Assembly (NCBI GenBank): GCA_030704615.1
Contig: CM060731.1
Coordinates: 84,302,756-84,366,755, forward strand
DNA from: Takakia lepidozioides
Lineage: Eukaryota; Streptophyta; Takakiopsida; Takakiales; Takakiaceae
Reading direction: 5' to 3'
Length of the DNA: 64,000 bases
The notes under the pieces were generated by a model, which saw only the letters and a program-made list of their open reading frames with translations, made no database searches and was not told the origin of the DNA. The stretch's first letter is position 1. The number at the start of each line of letters is the position of its first letter. The position numbers and the translations under genes were made by a program. Below are positions 12,660-24,169 of this stretch, piece after piece.

Positions 12660-13130
12660 ATATTATCTGGAAAACGTTGAATCCCCTTACTCTACCGTAG
12701 TTGTTCCTTTAGAACAAATAATAATCACAGAATCAACTTTCGTTTAAATTGCTATATGTATGAATCCATCTCACAAACCTTCCTGACTCTTCTCATATCC
12801 ATTGTGCATTCATCTACACTGTATTCATGCGTGCTCCATTCATGAAAGCTTCCTTTGTACAACATCCATTGTACATTCATCCTCTGTACTCTTTAATCCA
12901 CCCCACAAACCTTCCACACTCATTTCATATACTTTGTGCATTCGTCAAAAGATTTGGTCATGCATCTTCCTGTCATGAATTTTTGTCATTGCTCAACATC
13001 CATTATACATTCATCCATTTTACTCTTATCCATCCGTCATTCATCCATCTACATAGATTTTTCAAACTCATCCATCTGTTTATCATCCAACTGTACATTC
13101 ATCCATCATTTATTCAATGCCTTTTATTAT
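12660..13130. repeat. degenerate ATTCATCC-rich sequence
   Basis: Many irregular repeats of TTCATCC and CATCCATTGTACATTC lie between the 3' end of the methyltransferase-like gene and the right end of element A. There is no coding signal. It looks like decayed simple-sequence repeat. Confidence 0.6.
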
Positions 13131-13146
13131 GTCGTCCAGCTTGTTT

Positions 13147-13330
13147 CCGCGGTAAAGGGTGCCAATCCGCGGGAATACACTCCACTTCTTTCTGGGTGCG
13201 TGGTGACTCGGCCTCCACGTGTGATGACGTGGACTGAGCCCCGTGACGTGGCATTTGCGCAAGGTGACGTGGCGTGAGCGCAGTCGCGCTCACGCGCTCA
13301 CGTGACCAGGCTCACGCCGAGGCATCCCTG
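13147..13330. promoter_or_regulatory. right subterminal and terminal repeats of element A
   Basis: Two CCGCGG-type motifs (CCGCGGTAAAGGG at 13147 and CCGCGGGAATAC at 13167, 20 bp apart) are followed by TGACGTGGC units and the inverted terminus GCTCACGTGACCAGGCTCAC. These mirror the left end. Confidence 0.7.
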
Positions 13331-13340
13331 GGGAAGCCAC
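13331..13340. repeat. right target-site duplication of element A
   Basis: GGGAAGCCAC, identical to 1969-1978. Confidence 0.85.
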
Positions 13341-13699
13341 GGGGCCTTGAAGGTAACCGATAGGCCGGTCGCTATACGAGTCACAACACTTCGAGCGTAG
13401 TCAACAATATATACTTCAACATTACAAGACAAGCAGCTGTATTCCCTATAATGCATTGGCTTAGTGGCCCTTGTGATATGGAGCTCTTATGTTGTAGATA
13501 TTGTGAGATCTGTAGACGCATCCTTTGAAATTCTCTCTATTTGCCACCTCACTCATGAGTCTACAACGTTTGTGAGGTTTGATGCTTGCTCTTTATGATC
13601 ATGCTTGTTTTGGTAATGTGGATAGAATGTGACATAGGCACATTTCTTCCATTAAACAAATGTACCCCATGTTGTAGGGAGTATGCTGCTTGATCTGAG
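13341..13699. other. flank between element A and a gypsy 3' end
   Basis: No gene is recognised. It links the right target duplication of element A to sequence that becomes alignable with the gypsy 3' non-coding region near 13700. Confidence 0.4.
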
Positions 13700-14648
13700 T
13701 CTTCGAGGGCGACCCTCAAAAGGGAATCAGCGTTGATGGGGACATCAACCTTGGATCGTGGGGAGGAAAGCATGCTTAGCCCGCTAGCTAGCTCATGAAT
13801 CATTGCAAAAACTTGTGTTTTACAACTTTGTTATAAACGAATGGTTTCCAAATGTTGGCCTCTTATTTTGTTTGGAATGGTGATGCATGGTAGTATGGTT
13901 GGAGCTAGCATGTAGAATGCATGCTAGCTTACAAAGGGGGAGAGGGATAAATAATGTGTGTTGGATATCTTGTGTGTTTGCGCTCCAGTGCCGAAATTGG
14001 GTGACTCCCATCCAAGGGGCAAGGAAACTTGCGTCTTCTTTGGGAGTTCACGTGCTAGTGTGCACCTGGCGCGTGCGCGTACTATAACTGCGCTACCGAG
14101 GGGGTTGCCTTGTAGTGCGGGTTAATGCGGAAGCTACGTGCTTCGTTCACGTACTATAATCGTGTAGCCTCGGGACAAAGTCGTAGTGCGGCTTCAGCGT
14201 GTTCCGTACCTCAGGCCAGCATTCCAAGGCGGACCAATTGTAGTGATTGGGGCGCACGGTTGGTTCAAGGTTATCTTCCTAGTCAAAAAGGGTTAACCAT
14301 GTGAACCCTTGCTCAAGGTGATGCCAAAAGCGGCATCATGAGCGGTCGCAAGCAATGTTGTTGCAGTAAGGCGATTCGATCCTCGGGGAGGATCGTTCCT
14401 TGGCCTTGAAGTAGGCCAAGAAGAGTGCATTGGGTGGAGCTTGAGAGGCTCCACCCTTGGCCGCGACTTGGAGGAAGTTGGCCGAACTAGCTAGTGGAGA
14501 GTAGAGTCAAGTGGGGGTTTGGTTCTTTGCCATGGGACGCCATGGTGCGGAAACAAACTCCTTGATGTGGGACGCCACAACTTGGATGTTCGTTTCTACA
14601 AAATGGACAAGTCGATGAGGACATCGACTCCATGTTGGTAGGGGTGTG
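13700..14648 (+). mobile_element. Ty3/gypsy 3' non-coding region (plus orientation)
   Basis: The sequence matches, in reverse complement, the region between chromodomain and 3' LTR in the elements at 17921-18800 and 24898-25800. It contains a twice-repeated GTACTATAA-containing block near 14080-14165. A G-rich stretch, GTTGGTAGGGGTG, lies just before the LTR and is a candidate polypurine tract. The coding part upstream is missing. Confidence 0.75.
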
Positions 14649-15373
14649 TGTTGCGGCCCTTTGCCTTGAGGGCAGGGGGTTGAGACGCAGAGGGGTTGCC
14701 CCTGTGGTGGGGGCGGTGGCAGCAATAGGTACGGGGGGGCTGAAGCACCATTGAGTGCCCAAGGCACTCAAGGAGGTGGAGGCGCTCACTAGGTGGAGCC
14801 CCGCACACCGGGTTGCGGTGGGGGTGGCTCACAAAGGGTGGTGGTAGCTTAGTGGGACTTAGTGGGGGTGGCATAGAACTCACCATGGGGCGGAGACCTT
14901 GTGGTGGGAGTCGTGGGGAGTCTTGGGACTCACCATGGTCCAATGGGGCCGTGGTGGGTGGGCCAAGACTCACCGCGACTCATCACCGGAAATCGAGGGT
15001 CTTTGTGGTGGGTCGCCATAAAATGGCATGGCTGTTTGTGAAACCCCCGCGGATAGTTACAGAAGTATATATAGGGAGTAGTAACCCCAAGAACGGTGCA
15101 AGCCCGTTGGTGACCAAAAACTAGTGCGTAAGCGAGCGAGCCGGAAAGCGAACAAGGAGTGGGGAGCTATTCCGGACTGCCATCTACCAAAGGGAATTTC
15201 CTCTAGGCCCAAATTGGTGGAGGGTCTGTTGGGGGAGAAAAGGGGGACCGTTATGTTCTGGTGAGCAGCCGAAGCTCCGAGTTGGCCCGGCGGCCAGGTT
15301 GGGAGTTAGGCGTGCGCATCAAAGCGAGTAACTATGACTTGAAGGGGAGCTTACCAAAGTGAGGTGCGCGACA
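14649..15373 (+). repeat. Ty3/gypsy LTR, plus orientation
   Basis: A 725-bp LTR starting TGTTGCGG (a variant of TGTCGCGG) and ending CGCGACA, with a TATATATA promoter box at 15066-15073. It is the 3' LTR of the truncated plus-strand copy. The internal region upstream is only the 3' non-coding part. Confidence 0.85.
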
Positions 15374-17100
15374 TTTTGCAAACATGTCTACCAGGGTATT
15401 GTTGAGAGGGAGATCTGGTACAATTCCAGCTCTGAGATGTCGCCATGGACCTCTTTCCCCTTTTCCAGAGCTACCAGGGCAGTGTTCATAATGACGTTTG
15501 GTACAATTCCAGCTTTGACGATATCCCCATGCACCTCTTTGCCCTTCTCCAGGGCTGTCAGGCTTGCACAAACATTGCGAATGCACACAAACATGATGTG
15601 CTTCCCCCATCATTTGCTTATAGGTCTCCAAAGCCTCCATCCCACGTCCCTACTGTGCATACCCTGCAAGCAACGCACTCCACGACACCACATCTCATAG
15701 GTCTCCAAAGCCTCCTTCCCACGTCCTTGCTGTGCATACCTTGCAAGCATCGCACTCCATGACACCACATCTCATTCAGCCATAGTGTCGAACACTCCCT
15801 TTGCATCCTCGATGCACCCACATTTTGCATACATGTCCACTAGGGCCGTGTTTAGAATGGCATTTGGTACAATTCCAGCTCTGACGATGTTGCCACATGG
15901 ACATCTGGTACACTTCTAGCTTTGAAGATGTCACCATGGACCTCTTTTTCCCCTTTTACAGGGCTCCCATGCTTGCACACGCATTGCAAACACAAACAGT
16001 CGTGATGTGGTTCGGCTTCACCCCTTCGTGCATTATTCGCTCATCCAAAGCATCGTACCACATACATATCTGAATCTGCTGAGATGCTCCTTGGTTAAAG
16101 TCTGTAGAGCCTCTTTCAGTTGCCTACCTCACAAAGCATCTTCACATGCCCCAGAAGAGCCAGAAGAGGCATTATGGACTCCCTCTCTTTATCCTGTTTC
16201 AGAAGCCAACGAGCTAACTTACAGAATTCAGTATGCATCTCAGGGCCGAGCCTCCACCCCGCGCCCAAGTTGTGCAAATCCTGCGATCATGGCGTTAGAA
16301 GACACCACATCTCCTTCAGTCCATTGTCAAAACACTCCTTTGCATCCTCGAGCACCCACAATTGGCATAATGTCCACGAGGGTATTGTTCAAATACAATT
16401 ATCTGGTTTAATTCCTGCTTTGATGATGTCACATGGACCTCTCTGCCCTTTCTAGGGCTGCTAGGCTTGCACACGCAAATTTGCAGACACAAATAAAGGT
16501 GATGTGATTGGGCTTCACCCCTTCCCACCATTTTCTCATAGGTCTCCAAAGCCTCCATCCCGCACCTATATTGTGCATATCCTACAATCATTGCACTCCA
16601 AGACACCACATTCGTTCAGCCATAGGTCGAACACTCTTTTCATCCTCAATGCACCCACATTTAGCATACATGTCCACCAGGTACTATTAAGAATGACATC
16701 TGGTAAAAATTCCAGCTTGACAATGTCCCCAGGACTTTCTTGCCCTTATCCAGCGCTGCCAGGCTCGCACACACCTTGCAAACCTAACCTGGGGGTGATC
16801 TGGTCGGGCTTCACCTCTTCCCTCATCATTTGCTCATAGGTCTCCAAGCCTCAACCCGCGCCCCTGCATGTGCATAAGCTGTGATCATCACAGACCAAGA
16901 CACCACATCTCATTCAGCCATATTGTCCAACACTCCCTTTGTATCCTCGATGCTCCCTCATTTTGCATACATGTTCATCAGAGCAGTGTCCAGAACAACA
17001 TCTGGTACCTACGATTCCAGCTTCGACAATGTCAGCATGGACCTCTTTGCCCTTTTGTAGGGCTGCCTAGATCACACACGCATTGCAAATACAGTACAGA
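15374..17100 (-). pseudogene. PLS-type pentatricopeptide repeat (PPR) pseudogene
   Basis: The minus strand repeatedly encodes PPR motifs of the plant PLS type. Recognisable blocks are MVSWSAMIVGYAQ, GMEALETYEKM, ALEKGKEVHGDIVKAGIVPN and LVDMFAKC. At least five repeats, each about 300-360 bp, are seen, broken by frequent frameshifts and stops. Intact members bind organellar RNA for editing or processing. No start codon, targeting peptide or C-terminal E/DYW domain is visible. The fragment sits between two gypsy LTRs in opposite orientations, which suggests host sequence trapped and rearranged between insertions. It is non-functional as it stands. Confidence 0.85.
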
Positions 17101-17221
17101 AGGAAGGAGATGGACGCCAAGCAGGAGGATCTCGCTAATGGAGTGTCGCGTCACTTCGCTTCAAGAAGGAGTGACTTGAAATCTCTGCTAAGTCCTCGGC
17201 CCCCTCACGGCAACTTACAGG
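17101..17221. other. short spacer
   Basis: Spacer between the PPR pseudogene and the LTR. No feature is recognised. Confidence 0.4.
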
Positions 17222-17920
17222 TGTCGCGAACCTCACTTTGCTAGCTTGATGCGCGCGCCTAACTCCCAACCTGGCCGCCGGACCAACTTGGAGCTTCGTC
17301 TGCTCACCGGGGCATAACGGTCCCCCTTTGAACTCCCAAAGAACCCTCCACCGATTTGGAACCAGCGGGAATTCCCTTTGGTAGTTGGCAGTCTGGAACA
17401 GCTCCCCACACTTTGGTCGCTTTCCGGCTCACTCGCTTACTCACTAGTTTTTGGTCACCAACGGGCTTGCACCATTCTCGGGGTTACTACTCCCTATATA
17501 TACTTCTGTAGCTGTCCGCAGGGGTTGCACAACCAGCCATGCCATTGTATGGCGAACCACCACGAAAACCCTCGACTCCCGGTGATGAGTCGCGGTGAGT
17601 CTTGGCCCACTCACCATGGCCCCTATGGACCGTGATGAGTCCCAAGACTCCCCACGACTCCCACCACGAGGTCTCCGCCCCATGGTGAGTCCTATGCCAC
17701 CCCCACTAAGTCCCGCTAAGCTACCACCACCCCTTGTGGAGCCACCCCCACCGCAACCTGGTGTGCGGGGCTCCACCTAGTGAGCACCTCCGCCTCCTTG
17801 AGTGCCTTGGGCACTCAAGGGTGCTTCAGCCCCCCATACCTATCGCTGCCGCTGCCCCCACCACAGGGGCAGCCCCTCATGTGTCCCAACCCCCTGCCCT
17901 CAAGGCAAAGGGCCGCGACA
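17222..17920 (-). repeat. Ty3/gypsy 3' LTR, minus orientation
   Basis: A 699-bp LTR with TGTCGCG at the left and CGCGACA at the right. It contains a TATATATA box. The partner 5' LTR is absent. Confidence 0.9.
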
Positions 17921-18639
17921 CACACCCCTACCAACAAGGAGTCGATGTCCTCATCGACTTGTCCATTTTGTAGAAACGAACATCCAAGATGTGGCGTCCC
18001 ACATCAAGGAGTTTGTTTCCGTACCTTGGCGTCCCATGGCAAAAAACCAAATCCCACACTTGACTGTACTCTCCACTAGCTAGTTCGGCCGACTTCCTCC
18101 AAGTCCCGGCCAGGGGTGGAGCCTCTCAAGCTCCTCCCAGTGCACTCTTCTTGGCCTTCTTCAAGGTCAAGGAACAATCCTCCCCGAGGATCGAATCGCC
18201 TTACTGCAACAACATTGCTTGCGATCGCTCCTGATACCGCTTTGGCATCACTTTGAGCAAGGGTTCACCTCGAACCCCCTTTGACTAGGAAGATAACCTT
18301 GAACCAACCGTGCGCCCCAATCACTACAATTGGGTCCGTCTTGGAATGTTGGCCTGAGGTACGGGAACACGTCGAAGCCGCACTACGACTTCGTCCTGAG
18401 GCTACACGATTATAGTACGTGAACGGAAGCACATAGCTTCCGCGTTAGCCCGCACTACAAGGCAACCACCTCTGTAGCGCAGTTATAGTACGCGCACGCG
18501 CCAGGTGGCACTAGCACGTGAACTCCCAAAGAAGGCGCATGTTCCTTGCCCCTTGGATGGGAGTCACCCGATTTCGGCACTGCGCAAACACACGATTAAC
18601 CCAATTTACCTCTCCCACTTTTGTAAGCTAGCATGCATT

Positions 18640-20043
18640 CTACACACTAGCCAACCACACCATGCATGACCATTCCAAACAAAATAGGACACACAACATT
18701 TGGAACCCATTTCCTTTATAACAAATTTTGTACAATACAAGTTTTTGCAATCGGATTCCTGAGCTAGCTAAGCGGGCTAAGCATGCGTTTCCCCCCCACG
18801 CTCCAAGGTTGATGTCCCCATCAACGCTTCTTCCGCTTTTGAGGTCGCCCTTCGAAAACTGCAACAGCCTCGGATGCGTTTCCCATTTCTGAGGCACGCA
18901 CCCAGATGCCTCCACATGATGATAGCCCTTCCATTTGACGAGATACTCTGTTTCTCGGTTCTTGAACCTCCTCGACTTAAGTACTGCCTCCACCTCGTAC
19001 TCAGGTTCATTTTCATGATCCAATGCACAGGTGGCGGACGCAACACTGATGCCGATTCGGACGCGCTTCATCTTTGAAGTAAGGCTTCAAAAGAGAGACG
19101 TGAAATACTGGATGCACCTTGCTGTTTGCCGGTAGCTCCAATTCATACACATCCTCATTCATAACCTTCCGGATGCGAAAGGGTCCCGCATACGGAGGTA
19201 CAAATTTTGGACTCACTTCCGGAGGTAGTCGAAAATTCTTGATGTTCAACTAGACCTCCGTGCCTGCCTCAAACTTCACTTCCCTCCGCTTCCGATTCGC
19301 CTGCCTTTATACCGTTTCCTTGCTTTGGCATTGTTGTATTTTGCGAGCTTCAACAAATGCTCGCGTTCTTTCAGTACCGCCGCTACTGCGGTTCCTCAAC
19401 GTCTTGGGCGGCCAACTTGTCGGCACCAGAGGTGCTTTTCCATAGACCAATACGAAAGGGGAAACTCCCATTGCGGAGTGTTCTGTGTTATTATAACAGA
19501 ACTCTACCGCGTCTGAGTGTTCCACCCAGTCTGATTGGTCTGCCTACACGTAATTCCGCAAGATCTGCTTCACTACGGAATTCACTCTTTCCGTTTGGCC
19601 GTCGGTCGTAGGTCGGAAGGCGTGCTCATCTTCAGCCTCGTCCCCATCTTCTTCCAAAGTGTTCTCCAAAATTACTCGTAAACTTTGGATCGCGGTCCGA
19701 GACAATATCCTTCGGGACTCCATGATGTTTTAAGACGTGGGCGAAGTAAAGTCGCCCGTCTCTGCGCCGTTGCCGTCTCCTTGGTGGGGATGAAATGGCC
19801 CATTTTACTGAACCTATCCACCACCATCATGATTGCATCGAATCCTTTTGACAGCGGCATAGCAGTCATGAAATCCATCGAGACGCTTTCCCAAATCCCC
19901 TCTGGAATCGGCAAGGGTTGTAACAGCCCCGCTTGCTTTTTGTACTTGCTCCGGTTTTGTTGGCATGTGGTGCATGTCTTGACATACTCCTCTGCCTCCT
20001 CCCTCAGTTTGGGCGAGAAATACTCTTTCTTCAAGAGTGCCAC
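18640..20043 (-). pseudogene. integrase with C-terminal chromodomain (chromovirus)
   Basis: Reading downward from 20043: a zinc-binding HHCC-like block (YVKTCTTCQQNRSKY), the rve core ([40 protein letters not shown]), the post-core region ([20 protein letters not shown]) and a chromodomain (YLVKWKGYHHVEAS, about 18900-18960). Chromodomains guide chromovirus integration toward marked chromatin. Several frameshifts and a TAG near 19250 break the frame. The homologue at 25780-27010 shares the same order. Confidence 0.9.
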
Positions 20044-22371
20044 AGTGCGCTTGGCTCCGCCGTGACCGCAAGCGGGCTATCATGGCATTCTCTCAAGAGA
20101 CTATCTCTGATCCCTCCCTTCGGCACGTAGAGACGCTTTTGCTTATACCGGAGCAGTCCATTTTGCAAGTGGAATTGCGATTTAACCCCCCTCCTCAAGT
20201 CGTGCATCACGGACTTCGCCAGCTCATCCTTCTGGCAAGCCTTCCGGATCTTCCTTTGGAGCGCCGTCTCGCCCCTATACACCAACAGGAGCTGCTGCTT
20301 TCTACTTAAAGCATCAGCCACCACATTGTCACATCTTGGTTTGTATTGGATATCCACGTCAAACACTGCCAAAGTATCTTGCCACCTAAGTTGTTTTGGG
20401 GACAACTTGGGCTGCGTGGCAAAATACTTCACCGTGACATTGTCCGTGAACACCTTCACTGGGTTGGAACCAACATAGTGGCGCCAAAGCTCAAGACAGT
20501 GCACCACCGCCTTCATCTATTTCTCGTGCGTCGGCCACCGTCGCTCCACTTCGTTCAGTTTCTTACTTTCGTAAGCCACTGGACATCCATCTTGCATCAG
20601 TACACCCCCAATCGCAAAGTCCAACGCATCTGTATGAATCTCGAACGGCCGATCGAACTCCGGGATTTTCAAGACTAGAGCTTCCGCCATCCGCTGCTTC
20701 AATTCAGCAAAAGCTTGGCCACACAAGGTGTCCCATACCCATACTTTGGATTTACACAGAAGGTCTGACAACGGCCCCGCGATCTTAGCGAAATTTCTTA
20801 CATACTTCCGGTAATAGGAGGCGAGTCCTAGGAAGGATCGCACTCCCGGGACCGAAGTCGGAGGCTCCCAGTCCAAGATCGCCCTCACCATTCTGTCATC
20901 CATTTTGATCCCATCCTCTGTAATCACATGCCCCAGGAACTCCACTTTTGTGACCCCGAATTCGCACTTTGAAGCTTTGGCATACAGCTTCCCTTCCCGC
21001 AATTTCTGGAACACCCTTTTGAGGTGCTCCAGGTGCTCCTCCTTTGTTTGTGAATACACCAAGATGTCGTCGATGTACACGATCACAAAGTCATCCAACC
21101 ACTCCTGGAAAAGGTTGTTCATCAGCGTGCTAAAGGTCGCGGGTGCATTGGTGAGCCCAAAAGGCATCACCAAGAACTCATATGAACCATACCTTGTCCT
21201 GCACGCGGTCTTCTCGTCATCTCCTTCCGCCACTCGAATTTGATGATAGCCGGAGCGCAGATCGATCCTGCTGAAATACTTTGCTCCTGCGAACCGATCA
21301 AAAAGGTTGTCGATCCTTGGCAAAGGATACCGGTTTTTGATAGTCACCTTATTCAAAGCCCTGTAATCGACACACATCCACAGCGTCCCATCCTTCTTGT
21401 CTGCGAATAGCACCGGGGCTCCGTAAGGTCACTTACTCGGCCGGATGTACCCCTTTGACATTAGATCTTTGAGCTGAGTCTTCAGCTCGACCAACTCTCT
21501 GTGGCTCAACCGGTAGGGCGCCTTGGCAGACGGTTCCGATCCTGGTATCACATCAATCTTGTGGTCAGCTCCTCTTCGTGGTGGCAAGCCGCTTGGTAAA
21601 TCCTCCGGCATCACATCCTGGTATCTCTCCAAAATCCCCTTGATCCAATCTGGCTCGGCTCCCCATCCCCTTCTCCCTTCACTTTCTAATGTAAAGCAAA
21701 AACTGGGGCTCATGTGCCTCCTCCACGGCCCACTCCCTTGCTGATAGAAGGTTTATTCGTCCTCCCACGGGTTTGGGCGTTTCCAATACTCGTAAGACTT
21801 CGCCACCATCCACCAATGGTAGGGTGACTACTCTCTTGCGGCCATCTATGACCGCTCCGGATTTGCTCAAAAAGGTCATCCCCAAAATGAGATCCACTCC
21901 ATCGATCTCGCAAATGGTGAAGTTCTCACGTCCTTCCCATTTCCCCAGTTGAAGAGGGACATCGAACGTCAACCTCGTCGCCAATTGCGGTTCTCCTTTG
22001 GCAGAACGCCCCTCAATAGAGGCCCCCACGTCACTTGTCGGGAGTCCCAGCTTTTGTGCCGTTGCCGGTGTCATGAAGGAGTACGACGCTCTCGTGTCCA
22101 CCAACAACGACACGTTAGTTTCGGATATTATCCCATCCACAAACAATAACTGACTCCCTTTACGTAAGGCGCCAGTTTCCTGATACAACTCACAAGAAAA
22201 TTTGCCTACCTTGCAAGTCCTGGCGACCACCGCTTCCACCAAGCGGCTGATGGTATCTTTCGATAGCTCTGTGGTCGCCCGAGTCATGTTCAATTGCCGG
22301 GGCTTTGTGCACTTCTTGGCCATGTGCCCGAGCTCCCCGCAATTGAAACACACTCCATCAAAGGTCGCCTT
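20031..22371 (-). pseudogene. Gag zinc knuckle - protease - RT - RNase H polyprotein remnant
   Basis: From 22371 downward: a CCHC knuckle (CFNCGELGHMAKKC), an aspartic protease region whose active site reads DTRAS instead of the expected DTGAS, a linker, then reverse transcriptase (20517-21413) with the YIDD catalytic motif in [13 protein letters not shown]. RNase H follows (20031-20516). Frames are broken at about 21420 and 20517. The DTR change should inactivate the protease, and the copy at about 55760 shares it. The uninterrupted sequence at 21505-21513 is the empty version of the site used by element B. Confidence 0.9.
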
Positions 22372-22414
22372 CTCAGACGTCTATACAAATAGGATATCTG
22401 TAAAGTGCAGCAAT
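22372..22414. other. junction sequence
   Basis: Forty-three bases between the end of gypsy homology and the start of a CACTA terminus. No further assignment. Confidence 0.4.
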
Positions 22415-23130
22415 CACTACAACAAATTGGGGTTTTATGACTATTTTTTAGTCAGATCTGCCATTTATGACTACTGGGGCATGCTGAGATAAAAGCCTTG
22501 TTATGTCAGACATCAGTCATAATCCGTGGGAGAGTCATATGTGACAGTCATAAATTTACCTTCATACGTGGCACTTCCGCGGCCCTCTTAGTCATTTAGT
22601 GGAGTCACAAATATGTCCTTGTATTCTTCTTCATTCATCCATTGAGTAGGGTACGTGGGGTTGGGTCTAGGCAATACGTGCATGGCTCGCGTGGGTACAC
22701 CTATCGTTCACCAGCAAGTCAGAAATGACATTGTTATGACTGTCATTGAGGACTGGATATCTGACGTCACCCAATATAGATGGTGCTTATGCAGCCTCGT
22801 TGCATTGATTTTTTGACCAAGTGGTTTGAGCACTTCAAGGTTGCGGTGTGGTCGTGTGCGCAATCCCGGAACTTCAGTCACCTACTTGAAATTGACTATT
22901 CCGTGGACGAATCGTTTTGTGATCTCTCAACTGAGCCAGATGAGGAGTCTGCTTCATGGTCGTCGCAGACACTTCCATTTATAGGTTAACTAGTAGTTGT
23001 GTTAGTGTGTCGCCGTTTCTATAACAAATGGTCATGATTTTGCACTGTCTACGTACAACTTGATTCTCATAGCCCTGAAAACTCTCAATCTGTAATCAAC
23101 GCATTAATATATGCACCTACAGCAGCTGAA
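22415..23130 (+). mobile_element. CACTA-type transposon left end
   Basis: It begins CACTACAACAAATTGGGG, the typical CACTA terminus, followed by subterminal repeats of AGTCATA and TATGACT. The start at 48383 is closely similar. No matching right terminus (GTTGTAGTG) was found before the next gypsy LTR at 24170, so the element is truncated or longer than the remaining space. Confidence 0.7.
22780..22989 (+). pseudogene. captured CTD-phosphatase-like (FCP1/NIF type) fragment
   Basis: A 69-codon frame contains RCIDFLTKWFEHFKVAVWS followed by an RN-containing helix. This resembles the central helix-strand of NLI-interacting-factor/FCP1-type phosphatases of the HAD superfamily (RPxxxxFLxxxxxxFxVxxWSS). 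The catalytic DLDETL block is not visible upstream. It lies inside a CACTA end and looks like a host gene piece picked up by the transposon. The assignment is from pattern only. Confidence 0.45.
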
Positions 23131-23151
23131 ATGGACGCCCTCTGGTAGGTC

Positions 23152-23352
23152 GTCTCAAGACCGCTGAGGTCAACCTCGCCTTGAGCTACTGAAAAACTCG
23201 CTCCTGCACATCTTCCCACTGCCACTCCTAGTCCACGTCCCTGGTCAGCTTGATTATAGCCTTTTCAATAGCACTAAATCCCTTGACAGACCGTCGATAG
23301 TAGTTTGTCAAACCCATGAAATCTTGAACTAGGCTCACGTTCGTAGGGGGTG
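23152..23352 (-). pseudogene. Ty3/gypsy RT-RNase H tether fragment of a second family
   Basis: The minus strand encodes DFMGLTNYYRRSVKGFSAIE and then LTRDVD, stop, EWQWEDVQERVFQ, stop, LKARLT. This is the conserved segment between reverse transcriptase and RNase H. It differs clearly from the chromovirus copies in this window ([15 protein letters not shown]), so it is another family. Two stops are present. Confidence 0.75.
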
Positions 23353-24169
23353 AAAGCATGCGCGGCAAAATTTGAGTCCATAAAAAAATCCATGGGAAGT
23401 ACAATATGCAGCAAGCGAGAATGACGAGGCAAAAAGACGAATTAATTTTAGCCGTTGATATTTTTTGTACATCAAACTGCAGCCGTCGATTAGAGGTCGG
23501 GTTCGTCGGGTATGTCGGTGGCTGGAAGATTAGTATGTTAGGCTAGAGTGGAAGTGCGGGAAAGCTAAGACTTGTCACAAGATGTTCTGACACATTGTGG
23601 ACTGCAAAGTAAGACGCGTAAGTGGAAGCTGGGATGTACAAGTTAGGATGCAAGCTGAGAGTGCAAAGTTGGGTGAGGTAGGTGAATTGGATAGAGACAC
23701 TGGTAAGAGATATTGATTTTTTGACCTAAATGGCAGGTGAGAAGGTAAGTGACACCTTAATTGTAGAGGTCGTGAGACCACCAAAGGAGCGACAGCTGAA
23801 GCGCCAGCCAAGGGTATTAAGGCCAGCCAGTGCTGCATTTTGCCGCCTCCATCTCTACCATGGACTCGGCAACAAAGAAAGTTTAGGGTTTAGGACCTTC
23901 AAATGTCTACCTCAAGTGCAATTCTATCTCTGCCTTTACCTCATCTACTCTACTGATAACTGTGGTGCTTGTTTCTCACATGAACTATGTAGCACGAACA
24001 GATTGTGTGGCATGTGGTCCCAAGTTGTCGTCGAACACAGTGAATGCAAGAGTGTCAAACATATCATGAACATGCAACCAATTTGAAAAGACTAACCGAC
24101 CTGCAAGGGAGTCAGATATATTCCCCCTGCGACTTAATGCTCATGAGTTAGCTGAAGACAGGGGGGTCG
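23353..24169. other. unassigned sequence
   Basis: No convincing gene. A plus-strand frame at 23730-24086 shows no recognisable motif. Probably decayed repeat. Confidence 0.35.

Larger units (their letters stand above)
1979..13330. mobile_element. giant Mutator-like DNA transposon, element A
   Basis: An 11.35-kb element bounded by a 10-bp direct duplication. Its termini are imperfect inverted repeats matching at about 27 of 36 positions. Both ends start with CA, and both reach a GGCGTGAGC block after 13 bases and a CACGTGAGCG block later. It carries two divergent genes: a SWIM-type transposase on the minus strand (2630-6147) and a ParB/methyltransferase-like gene on the plus strand (6905-12633). 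Element B has the same plan, as do the end sequences C, D and E. Both genes carry frame breaks, so this copy is probably not autonomous unless those are consensus errors. Confidence 0.85.
17222..22371 (-). mobile_element. Ty3/gypsy chromovirus, 5'-truncated, minus strand
   Basis: The 3' LTR is 17222-17920. Above it lie the 3' non-coding region and then pol, running chromodomain, integrase, RNase H, reverse transcriptase, protease and the Gag zinc knuckle toward 22371. Homology to gag stops at about 22371, where other sequence begins, so the 5' LTR and most of gag are missing. Many single-base frame breaks are present. Confidence 0.9.

Noticed and set aside
12827-13277. His/Ser-rich frames in the ATTCATCC region
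   Set aside because: Low-complexity translation of degenerate simple repeats, with no conserved counterpart in element B.
14487-15124. Pro-rich or Gly-rich open frames in the LTRs (also at 17444-18083, 24433-25060, 53824-54193)
   Set aside because: They lie in non-coding LTR sequence on both strands, and their composition reflects repeated GTGAGTC/GACTCAC blocks.
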